Source: Mesostigma viride
Lineage: Eukaryota > Streptophyta > Mesostigmatophyceae > Mesostigmatales > Mesostigmataceae
DNA: 64,000 nt
Assembly: GCA_009746045.1 (NCBI GenBank)
Contig: RPFO01000188.1
Span: 72,501 to 136,500 of the forward strand
Direction: 5' to 3'
The notes beneath the pieces are model-generated. The model saw nothing but the letters and a program-made list of their open reading frames with translations. It did not search any database and was not told the DNA's origin. The position numbers were made by a program, and so were the translations under genes. Below are positions 44,264-56,200 of this stretch, one piece after another. Positions within the stretch are counted from its first letter, which is position 1. Every line of letters begins with the position of its first letter.

Positions 44264-47200
44264 TGTTTTTGGGCTTGGGCTTGGGCTTGGGCTTGGGCAG
44301 GGGAGGGGGGGGGGGTGCCACATGCATGTGTAGGGATGGCATGTGGAGGGATGGAGGTGTGCATGGGGACGGGGTAATTAGCAGGGTGGGTGTAGAAAAG
44401 GGAATTGGCCGGGTAGTCTAATGAGTCTGTGCATGTTTTGGTGTTTTTGCTGCCTGTCCGCCGTCTCCCCCCCCCCCCCCCCCCTCTTTTTCCTCCCCCC
44501 ACTCGCCAGCTGGCGACCCTGTGCTGCAACCAACCCCCCATGTTTACCTTCCCCGCTTTCTTTTCATGTTGTGCCTTCTTCCTCACCCCCCTCCCTCCCC
44601 TCGCCAGCTGGCGATCCAGTGCTACGAGCACTGCCTGGCCATCAACCCCAACTTTGCGATCGCCAAGGCCAACCTGGCGGTCGCGCTCACCGACCTGGGC
44701 ACCAAGGTCAAGCTGCAGGGGGACGTAGTATCGGGGATCCAGCTGTACCACCGGGCGCTGGTCTTCAACCCCCACTACGCGGACGCGTTGTACAACTTGG
44801 GCGTTGCGTACGGGGAGACGATGCAGTACGACAAGGTAGGCATAGAGGGTGGGTTACAGTCTAGGCATAGAAGGTAGGCATAGAGGTTGTGGTGGAATAG
44901 AGGGTGGGTTAGTGTAGGAGTAGAGGGTGGGTTAGTGTAGGAGTAGAGGGTGGGTTAGTGGTGGAGTAGAGGGTGGGTTAGTGGTGGAGTAGAGGGTGGG
45001 TTAGTGTAGGAATAGAGGGTGGGTTAGTGGTGGAGTAGAGGGTGGGTTAGTGGTGGAGTAGAGGGTGGGTTAGTGTAGGAATAGAGGGTGGGTTAGTGGT
45101 GGAGTAGAGGGTGGGTTAGTGGTGGAGTAGAGGGTGGGTTAGTGTAGGAATAGAGGGTGGGTTAGTGTAGGAGAAGAGGGTGGGTTAGTGTAGGAATAGA
45201 GGGTGGGTTAGTGGTGGAGTAGAGGGTGGGTTAGTGTAGGAATAGAGGGTGGGTTAGTGTAGGAATAGAGGGTGGGTTAGTGTAGGAATAGAGGGTGGGT
45301 TAGTGTAGGAGTAGAGGGTGGGTTAGTGTAGGAATAGAGGGTGGGTTAGTGGTGGAGTAGAGGGTGGGTTAGTGGTGGAGTAGAGGGTGGGTTACAGTCT
45401 ACATCGTTTGTGACGCGTGGCGCGTAGGGTGATAGGGTCAGGGCGCCCTGGACTATTTTGTCACCCACTGTATAACCTGGGCATGGCGTCTACATTATGA
45501 CAATAATGATGATAGTAATTATGATAATAATAGATAAGTAAATGAGTAGTAAGGCGAGATGATGGAGTACGGCAAGGGTGTGTGGGGTGTGCTAGGTTTG
45601 TTCACGAATAGTCCGTATCGTTTAGTGTGCCTCCCCTTCCTTTTCACCCAACCCGTGCTGATCTTCTTCCTCCCTATACCACCCCTTTTGTCCCGCCCCA
45701 TCGCGCCCCTGTCCTCCCCCCGTTGCCACTCCCCCTCGCGCCACCTGTGACCGCTCTCCTGCTTAACCCAGGCCATCGTCTGGTATGAGCTGGCGTTCCA
45801 CTTCAACCCTCGCTGCGCTGAGGCGTGCAACAACCTGGGCGTGATATACAAGGACCGGGGGAACCTGGACAAGGCGGTCGAGTGCTACCAGACGGCACTA
45901 CTGCTCAAGCCCCAGTTTGCGCAGCCGCTCAACAACCTCAGCATCGTGTTCACAGTGCAGGTGGGTGTGTCGGTGGCAGCGTAATCTATGTGGCAGCGCG
46001 ACCAAGAGGGGCTTGGTGTGTAACGGTAATGCCGCTCGACAGCCTCATCATCATCTACACGGTGCAGGCAGGGCACCCTTTGGATGAAGGTACTTGGTAG
46101 AGTGACCTAGCTGGGTTTGGTAGAGTGACCTAGCTGGGTTTGGTTTCAGAGGGTAGTGTGACTCGAAACCTCGGCATTGTGTACGCCAGATCAATCTTAA
46201 GTAAGCAGACGGGTGGGGGTGGGCATACTCCTTGGTACATGACCAAACAAAGAGGGCTGTGGGGTAAGAACCTCCGGCTTAAGAACCTCAGCATCGTCTC
46301 CGTCCAGGGGGGAGGATACAGTGGCTGTGTGTGGTAAGAGTGATCAAGAAAGCGGTTCATGTGCTGGTTTTACAGGCGCTGGACATGGCCCTTAGTCGGC
46401 GCTGGACATGGCCCTTATTTGTCATCCTATCGTCCTTGTTCGATTCTTATCCTATGCCCCCCCCCTCCCCCGCTTTGAGCTTATTGTCCTTGTTCGATTC
46501 TTATCTTACCCCCCCCTCCCCCGCTTTGAGCTTATTGTCCTTGTTCGATTCTTATCTTATCCCCCCCTCCCCCGCTTTGAGCTTATTGTCCTTGTTCGAT
46601 TCTTATCTTATCCCCCCCCTCCCCCGCTTTGAGCTTATTATCCTTGTTCGATTCTTATCTTATCCCCCCCCTCCCCCGCTTTGAGCTTATTATCCTTGTT
46701 CGATTCTTATCTTATCCCCCCCCTCCCCCGCTTTGAGCTTATTGTCCTTGTTCGATTCTTATCTTATCCCCCCCCTCCCCCACTTTGAGCTTATTGTCCT
46801 TGTTCGATTCTTATCTTACCCCCCCCCCTCCCCCGCTTTGAGCTTATTGTCCTTGTTCGATTCTTATCTTATCCCCCCCCCTCCCCCGCTTTGAGCTTAT
46901 GGTCCTTGTTCGAGTTTTATCCTATGCCCCCCCTCCCCCGCTTTGAGCTTATTGTCCTTGTTCGATTCTTATCTTACCCCCCCCTCCCCCGCTTTGAGCT
47001 TATTGTCCTTGTTCGATTCTTATCTTATCCCCCCCCCTCCCCCGCTTTGAGCTTATTGTCCTTGTTCGATTCTTATCCTATGCCCCGCCCTCCCCCTTTT
47101 AGATGTCCACGCTGACCAGGCCAAGGTGGGGCCAGCGCTCAACATGATCACCCCACCTTACTTGTCATCTTGAGTATTGAGATATTATCTATTGAGCTCT

Positions 47201-50200
47201 AATCCTGATTTATGTCGTATCCTCCCAGACACGTAGTCACCCACGTGACAGGGTAAGATGGAGGCGGCGCTCGACATGGTCCTGCGCGCCATCATGGCTC
47301 ACCCCATCTCACCCCTGTGTCCCTTATTATCGCATCTCGAATACAACTCCCCTTTACAGGGCAAGATGGAGGCCGCGCTGGACATGATCACGCGCGCGAT
47401 CATGGCCAACCCTGTGTACGCGGAGGCCTACAACAACCTGGGCGTGCTGCACCGCGACGGTGGGCTGATCCCCGAGGCGATTCTGGCGTACGAAAAGTGC
47501 CTCGCGATTGACCCCGACTCGCGCAACGCGGGGCAGGTGGGTGTGTCCATTCAAGTGGTTGTCTACGTGGCACTTTTCAGGATGATCTCTTTCTTTCATA
47601 AATACTCTGCGAGGCGTGCCTTGCAATTGACTTAGACTCACGCAGCGCCGGGCAGGTGGGTGTTCTGCCTGGTTAGTACAATAGTCAGTGCAAACGCGTA
47701 GCTATAGTGAGCTGTAGTGGTTAGTACCATGGTAGTTAGTGCAAACGCGTAGCTATAGTGAGCTATAGTGGTTAGTACAATAGTAGTTGGTGCAAACGCG
47801 TAGCTATAGTGAGCTATAGTGGTTACCAAATCTTACTTGGTGTAGACGCGGGGCCGGTGAGTCATGACTTCGTGCTTTCACGGGCAAAGTCGCTTCTGCA
47901 ACGATATTGTTGAGATAGGTTCCAGTGCAGAGTATTGAGAGTAACGGATAGGTCAGTGAGAGCAAGGTAAAAGTAGTAAGCTTGGTTCCCTGGGTAGTGA
48001 ATAGGGTCCTAGTCTGGATTTCAAGCAAGATTTGTTTGCTAGAGGTCGGGCGAGTGGGGCGCTGTGCTGTTTCTTTATCTGCGTTTTGTTTTGCACTCTC
48101 ATTTCCTTGGTCGCTTGCGGCCTGTCTATGTTTCTCCAGAGCCGTTGGCTCGCGCTCGCCCGTCCCTGTTTTGGCTGGGCTTTTGTATCGATCAAGTGCT
48201 GTGGTGGTTCTTGTCATCGGTTCGATCCAAGTGCTGTGGTGGTTCTTGTCAAGTAGACAACTCTTGGTGCTGTGGTGGTTCTTGTCATCGGATCGATCCA
48301 TGTGCTGTGGTGGTTCTTGTCATCGGATCGATCCAAGTGCTGTGGTGGTTCTTGTCATCGGATCGATCCAAGTGCTGTGGTGGTTCTTGTCATCGGATCG
48401 ATCCATGTGCTGTGGTGGTTCTTGTCATCGGATCGATCCAAGTGCTGTGGTGGTTCTTGTCATCGGATCGATCCATGTGCTGTGGTGGTTCTTGTCATCG
48501 GATCAATCCAAGTGCTGTGGTGGTTCTTGTCATCGGATCGATCCATGTGCTGTGGTGGTTCTTGTCATCGGATCAATCCAAGTGCTGTGTTGGTTCTTGT
48601 CATCGGCGGCGTACTCTTCTGTCCCCGGCCGGCGTCGCGGAACCGCTTGCTCGCGATAGACCTCATCCCAAATCGACCGGGCTCCTGGCTTGCCTTGTGT
48701 TGTCTCATAGACCTCATCCCTAATCGACCGGGCTCCTGTCTTGCCTTGTGTTGTCTCATAGACCTCATCCCTCATCGACCGGGCTCCTGTCTTGCCTTCT
48801 GTTGTCTCTCCCCTCCCCCTATCTACACGTGCACCCCCAGAACCGCCTGCTTGCGCTAAACTACATCCAGGACGAGGGCGACTTCCTATTTGAGGCACAC
48901 AAGTGAGTTACTATCACACTTAATGGGAGGGTTACTATCACACTTAATGGGAGAGGTTACTATCACATTTAATGGGAAGGTTACTATCATACTTAATGGG
49001 AGAGTGACTTAAAATGCTGTCTTATGTGAAGCTGCCTGAACAGTGACCGCCTATTGGCGGCGCACAAGTGAGTCGCATCGCAGCTTTGATGACTGTTTTC
49101 ACCTAAGCTTTCATGCTAATGTGAATGCCATGTGACCTGAACGGATATTCTAGTTGAAATTCTTCCTTGCGAGTGTACATGATGGTGCAGAAATTTGACC
49201 TAGAGGGTGAACCCTTGCCAGCTCTTTTCTCTTTCCACTTTCCATTCCCTTTCCCCACCATCCCTCCCGGCTCCCTGGCGCCGCGCAGGAAGTGGTTTGG
49301 GGCTTGTGTGTTTAGCACCACCCAGTACATCACCACGGTATGCATCACCAGCGAATGCTTGGTCACTTGCAAAAGCTGATACTGCTGCCATTCTCTGCGC
49401 CTCTTTTGCCCCCCATTTCTCGTCCCCCTTTTCTGTGTCCCGCCTTTGCCATTTCCATTTCCATCCGTGTCCCACCAATTTCTCCCTCCCCTCCCCTCTG
49501 CTTTCCTGTGCCGGCCCCTCTCGTTCCCCTGGTCCCCCCTTGTCTGTGGCGGCACCCCGTCGCACAGGAAGTGGGGCGAGCGCTTCTGCCAGCTGTATCC
49601 CCCCCTCCCCTCGCCGCCCCCTGCCACCCCGCGCGACCGCTCCAAGCGCCTCACCCTTGCCTACGTGTCCCCCGACTTCTTCACGCACTCGGTCTCCTAC
49701 TTCATCGAGGCACCGCTGATGCACCACGACTACGAGAGCTTCCGAGTGGTCATTTACAGCGCAACCGCCAAGGCAGACGCCAAGACGCGGCGGTTCAAGC
49801 AGGCGGTGCTCGCCAAGGGGGGGGAGTGGAAGGACGTGGCGGAGGAGAGCGAGGCATCGCTGGCGCAGATGGTGTCGAATGACCGGGTGGATGTGTTGGT
49901 GGAGCTCACGGGCCACACGGCGAATAACCGGCTGGGGGTTATGGCGATGCGACCGGCTCCCGTGCAGGTAAGTGGGCAGGGCAGGTAAGTGGGCAGGGCA
50001 GGTAAGTGGGCAGGGCAGGTAAGTGGGCAGGGCAGGTAAGTGGGCAGGGCAGGTAAGTGGGCAGGGCAGGTAAGTGGGCAGGGCAGGTAAGTGGGCAGGG
50101 CAGGTAAGTGGGCAGGGCAGGTAAGTGGGCAGGGCAGGTAAGTGGGCAGGGCAGGTAAGTGGGCAGGGCAGGTAAGTGGGCAGGGCAGGTAAGTGGGCAG

Positions 50201-53200
50201 GGCAGGCAAGTGGGCAGGGCAGGTAAGTGGGCAGGGCAGGTAAGTGGGCAGGGCAGGTAAGTGGGCAGGGCAGGCAAGTGGGCAGGGCAGGCAAGTGGGC
50301 AGGGCAGGTAAGTGGGCAGGGCAGGTAAGTGTACTAGTCATGCACATGATCATCATGTTCGTTGTAAAAATGCACATGATTATCATGATAATTGTAAAAA
50401 TGCACTTATTCCACATCCGTTGTGCATGTGCAGCTTGGGGTGATGGCCGTGTGGCTGGTGCCAGTGCATGTAAGTGGGAAGGGCGTGAGGTGAGGGGAGA
50501 GGGCAGAGGGGACAGGGGGCAGGGGAGAGGGGACAGGGGAGAGGGGAGAGGGGAGAGGGGAGAGGGGAGAGGGGAGAGGGGAGAGGGGAGAGGGGAGAGG
50601 GGAGAGGGGAGAGGGGAGAGGGGAGAGGGGAGAGGGGAGAGGGGAGAGGGGAGAGGGGAGAGGGGAGAGGGGAGAGGGGAGAGGGGAGAGGGGGGAGGGG
50701 GGAGGGGAGAGAGGGGAGAGAGGGGAAAGGGGAGCGAGCCGAACAGGCGGTTGGGCGGAGGGAGGGCAGTTTGGGCCTGTTTGCAGCGGGGTAAGGGGAA
50801 GGGGAGGAGATTGTTGGCAGGTGAGCAGGCAGGGCAGGCTGTGGCGCTGAAGGATGTGGTGGGTTTGCCATGGGATGTGATGTGTTGAGGCAGTGCTAGG
50901 TTTCCAATAATGGACGTCGTGTTTCAGTTTCGCATCCTTGTGCTTGTGAGGCAGCATGCTTGGGTCGCTTGTTTCCATCGCTCCCACGTGGTTAACTATG
51001 TGTAGCTACGCATACTCTTTGTTCGTCGATTCTGGCACGGCAGGTTACCTGGATCGGCTACCCCAACTCGACGGGCCTGCCGACGGTGGACTACCGTCTC
51101 ACGGACGCGATCTGCGACCCTGTAAACACGCAGCAGCAGTGAGTGGAAGCTATCGATGGCCGTTAGCAGCGACAGGGAGTGGACGCTATTGATGGCCGTT
51201 AGCAGCGACAGGGAGTGGAAGCTATCTACACCAGCAGCAGCACTGAGTGGCAGTTATTGATACTAGTGACAGCCGCGGTGAGGGAAATTTGTGATAGCAT
51301 GGCACACAAGTTTTGATAGCAGCAGCAGGGAGTAGTAGGAAGTGATCGGCAATGAGTTGCTGATAATGATAAGAACAGCGGTAGGGGTGATTAAGGTTGA
51401 TGTCATGTATTCCTAATAAAACCTGCAAACCCGATGCAGCGGCCGCCTACATGGCCCCCAATGGCGGCAGCTTGCAGGGGCAGCTGCCATACCAGCTACT
51501 GATTGATACTGGTTGTCTCCTTGATACCAGCACGTGTCATTGCAACCGACATTGGCAGCAAATTTGTGGCTGGCGACTACTGCTGTGGCACCCAGAAACT
51601 CACCTCTTTCTTTTCTTTTCTTTTCTTTCCTTTCCTTTCCTTTTGATTAGCCCTTCAATAGAGGCCCCTGGCAGGTTGATCAAGGAGCAGGGCCGCCAGG
51701 ATGTGAAGTGTATTGTTGTAGGTTGCACTAGTAGTATATCTATTCTTTTCACACTATCATTTAATCATTATTTTTCATATTATTCCCCTGTCTTTTATTT
51801 ATCCCTCGCGGCATGTTCATGACAGAACTACTTTGCCTGGATTTCAATTGTATGATTGTAGATTTATACAGTTATTAATTGATGCAGTATAATATAAATT
51901 GGATAATTATAATAATCGAATCGTTGCAACCCTCCCTTATGTTCCCTGGGGTTGCTAACCGCCTTGCAGGTTCGTCGAGGAGCTCGTCCGCCTGGACGGC
52001 TGCTTCCTGTGCTACTCCCCCTCCCTCGAGGCCGGCGAGGTGCCCGAGCTGACGCCGGCCGCCGCCAACGGGTTTGTGACGTTTGGCAGCTTCAACAACC
52101 TGGCCAAGATGACCCCCCACGTGCTACGCGTGTGGGCACGCGTGCTGCGCGCGGTGCCCTCGTCGCGGCTTGTGGTCAAGGGCAAGGGATGCTCCTGTCT
52201 GTCGGTGCAGGCGCGGTTCCTGGCGGCAATGGAGGCCGAGGACGTCAGCCCGGCGAGGATCGACCTGTTGCCGCTGCAGCTGCTGAATCATGACCACATG
52301 CAGACGTACGGGCTGATGGACATCAGGTGAGCTGGGGAGACTCTGGTCTGTTGGGCTTTCGTAGATCTCTGTTGGGCTTTTGGTTGATTCAGCCGTCTAG
52401 GTAGTTGTGATGATGACATGCTGGCGTCAGGGGCTCAAGGAGGTCCGAGGAGGATGCTCATACGCAAGATTACCGCGCTCTTGATTGGCAGATGGTGTGG
52501 GCTAAAAAATGGCATCAGGAGAGGGCAGGTTCCTGGTCTGATTAGTCGGTAGATTCAGCCCTCAAGTAGCCATTATGGTGACATGTTTTTCCGCCTTCTT
52601 GTCTTCGGACCTTGGACGCGGTCTTGTATTTTATTCGCGCTTTTCACCTCGATGGTGATGTAAGTCTTCCATCGTTTCCTGCACTGTCTCTCTCTTCTAT
52701 GTTTCCTTCTGTTTTCTCGTCCAGCTTGGACGCTTTCCCGCTCGCCCTGAAATGCTTTCAATGCTTCTAGTATTTCTTGTAGCATTTCCTCTCTTGTCTC
52801 TTCTTCTTTCTTCCCTTGCAGCCTTCTGTATGTGTTCCTTCATGCCGTTCATGGTTCCATCAATTCCTCCCTCCTTTCTTCCCTTGTTTCTTGTATTGTT
52901 TCTCGTTTTCCTTCTGCGCCCTGGCAAGTTCCCCTAGACCGCCAACTCGTCTAATTGTTTCTTCTACTTTTTCTTCTATCGGTGTATTGCTCCTGGCAGC
53001 CTGGACACCTTCCCATACGCGGGTACCACCACGACGTGCGAGTCGCTCTACATGGGCGTGCCCGTGGTGACAAAGCGCGGCAAAGTGCACGCGCACAACG
53101 TGGGCGCGTCGCTGCTCACCAGCATAGGTGGGTGGCCGCAGCATGAGAGGGCGAAAGGGTTATTCGCGTCGCTGCTCACAAGCATAACGCGGTGGTGGCA

Positions 53201-56200
53201 GTATATCAGTGTATAGAGGGTATCATCAAGGTGGTTGGTGTTGCCAGTGACCAGTATAGCTATGTGCGCGATGGCCTTAAGAGGGCATGAGGGCACGAGG
53301 GCACTTTCTTCATTGCCATTAGAACTTTTTTCATGGCCATTGGTCGGAATACCCGAGGGATGCAATTTATGAGGACTGTTTCAGGTGACTCTTTGTGTGG
53401 CTCTCACAAAGACAGCGTAGGGGGCCATCGGTGGACTACCTTGCCTGTTTTCATGACCATCGCAGGACTTGGGCGATTGATACTCGCAATCCTTTCCAAG
53501 TACTTTTTCTTACTTTTTTTTGGGGGGGGGAAGAGGGGGGGGGAGGGTTGCTAGATAAGTGGCCAGCCTTGTACCCCTTGCCTGCTACTTTACCCATTTA
53601 CCCCCACAGGTATCCCACCAGGTCTGGAGGAGCTGATCGCTTTCTTTATATTCCTCTTCTTTATATTCCTTATGACATCATCATCGATTCATACCTGCCC
53701 TTTGCCTGCTATATTACTCTAAAACCCACAACAGCTCATGAGAGGCCTCAAAAGAGCCGATAGCGGTCACGGCTCTGTTCAACTATTACGAGCTGTCTCT
53801 GCCTCTTCTGCCTCTTCTGCCTCTTCTGCCTCTTCTGCCTCTTCTGCCTCTTCTGCCTCTTCTGCCTCTTCTGCCTCTTCTGCCTCTTCTGCCTCTTCTG
53901 CCTCTTCTGCCTCTTCTGCCTCTTCTGCCTCTTCTGCCTCTTCTGCCTCTTCTGCCTCTTCTGCCTCTTCTGCCTCTTCTGCCTCTTCTGCCTCTTCTGC
54001 CTCTTCTGCCTCTTCTGCCTCTTCTGCCTCTTCTGCCTCTTCTGCCTCTTCTGCCTCTTCTGCCTTGTTACCCCTACCTTAACCGCCCCCACCCCAAACA
54101 GGCCTCGGAGAGCTGAATGCTCTCCTTACAGCCCTCGTCTACACATCTCATCATATCTTCTCTTTTGCCCGCGCTTCCCATAACCATCCCAACAGGCCTC
54201 GAGGAGCTCATTGCGGACAACGATGACCAATTCGTGGACATCGCCGCCAGCCTGGCGCGCGAGCTGCCCCGCCTGGCCCACCTGCGGCGCACGCTCCGCC
54301 CCCGCATGCTGGCATCCGGGCTGTGCCAGGCGGGCCCCTTTGTCTCCCGCCTCGAGAACGTGTACCGGTCACTATGGGAGCGCTACTGTGACCAGGGCGA
54401 GGCACCGGAGGAGGACGTGCCCGTTCCGGCAACCAGCAGTGCTGCTGCTGTGGAGAATGTCCACCTGGTTCGACCGCATCAGCCCATGGCCATGCGTGCG
54501 TCATCTGGTGGAGGTTCCACGGCGGCATGTTCATCCGAAGGGTTAGGGGCAGGGGTGGGTGGCGTGGGGAGCTCCCCTCCGCTCGGTGTCCCGACGAGCG
54601 GCCACAGCCACCACAGCATGGTCGCCCATTCGTCGGCCAGCTTGAACCACGCAGGGCCGGATCCGCAGCACCATGCGCTGCAGACCGCGCACGCGAGTGG
54701 AGGGGGGCAACCGGGAGGGGACGACCAGCAGCACCATCACCACCAACAACAGCAACAGCAACAGCAACAGAGTGAGCTGACTGGGCAGGGGCAGGGGCAT
54801 GTGATGCCGCCAGGGTCCCTGCATCACCCTCATGCCACAACGCCGCCTGCTGGCTCGCGCGCGGCCTCGTCGCCCCTGGCCGATATGCTGCCCCCGAACC
54901 ACCCGGCCCTTTTCATGATCTCTTCGTCAGCTGGCTCGTCGTGCGGGACTGCTGCCAGCATGGCGTCCGGGGCGGATGCCAGCCGTCATGGCCATGGCGA
55001 TCTTAACAGCCACAGCGGTGGCCTCAACCACCTCAGCGGGGGCCTGAATAACCGCAGTGCTGGCAGCGGGGGGTTGACCGTGGCGATGGTCGCACCGGCG
55101 CCGCATTCGTCGATGCTGCCATCCCACGCAAACTCCGCCGCGCAGCTTCAGCAGCAGCAGCAGCAACAGCAAGCCGCGGCGGCAGCGGCGGTCGCGGCGG
55201 CGGTGGCGGCGGCGGCGGCAGCACAGCAGGAACAGCAGCAGCAAGCCACATTGCTTGCCCAACAACAACAACAAGCGACAGCAGCTGCAGCAGCTGCCGC
55301 CGCCGCTGCAGCGGCGCATCACCCTGGCCTGCAACACCCTGGGATTTTCGGCAGCCAGGGAGGGGGAATATTCTACCCCCTCCCCCTGTCCTACGAGTCA
55401 GCAGCCCAAGCGCATGCGCACGCGGCCAGCCTCGTCACCTCCTCGCCCGCCCATCTGCTGCCCTTCATGTTCGGGAATGGAGGCGCCGCGCGGGCCCCTG
55501 CAGGGTGCGACGACGCCACCCTCCAGGCGGCCGCCGCCGCCGCGGTCATGCAGGTGCAGCTCTACACGGGGGGGGGACTTGGGGGGGGGCCACCGGCGGC
55601 CGGCCCGCCGCTCATGGTCCCTATTCCGATGCCTTCGGTGCCACCCCCTGCGGACCTGGGTCGCGCGTTCCAGGGCTACCCCCTGGGTGGACAGGTGGCG
55701 GATCCCCGGGCGCACATCGGCCCGCTTTTCTCCTCGGCCGAAGCAGCCGCGGCGGCCGCGCAGCACGCATCGGTGGCTCAGGGCCAGACCCCCCTGATGC
55801 CGGCCCCCCCTAGCCCTGGGGGTGGCGCGATGGTGCGCCTTGGGGGTGTCATGAGTTTGGCGGGTAATGGTGTCGTCGGCCTTGGGGGTGGTGGAGTCCA
55901 TGCGGCGACCGGCCATATATCCCCCCATGGAAGTGTTCACGTGTCTGCGCATGGCAGCGGTCCCATCTCGCCCCATGGCCTGGGGCATGGTTCGCCACAT
56001 GGCACGGGCCACATCTCGCCACATGGCATCGCCTCAGGCGGCGCCCACGCGGGCGTGCAAGGGAGCGGGGGGCCTGTACTAGGGTCCGCCGTCGCAGAGG
56101 CCGTGAGCCAGCAAGCCCTAACTCAGCAGGCCTTAACTCAGCAGGCCTTAACCCAGCAGGCGCTGAACCAGCAGGCCATGATGGGGGAGGCTCATAATGG

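Noticed and set aside
48220-48235. GGTTCGATCC, similar to a tRNA T-arm
   Set aside because: It sits in a minisatellite variant and no acceptor, D or anticodon arms can be drawn around it.
48196-48606. Regular 35-base repeats resembling a CRISPR array
   Set aside because: Units abut without unique spacers, lie in a spliced intron of a nuclear gene, and no cas gene is present. It is a minisatellite.
49754-50416. Long minus-strand frame of [17 protein letters not shown] repeats
   Set aside because: It is the reverse reading of the 17-base donor array in SPY intron 8 and has no independent support.
53738-54082. Ser-Ala-Ser repeat protein
   Set aside because: Product of the nonamer repeat in intron 11; bounded by intron sequence.
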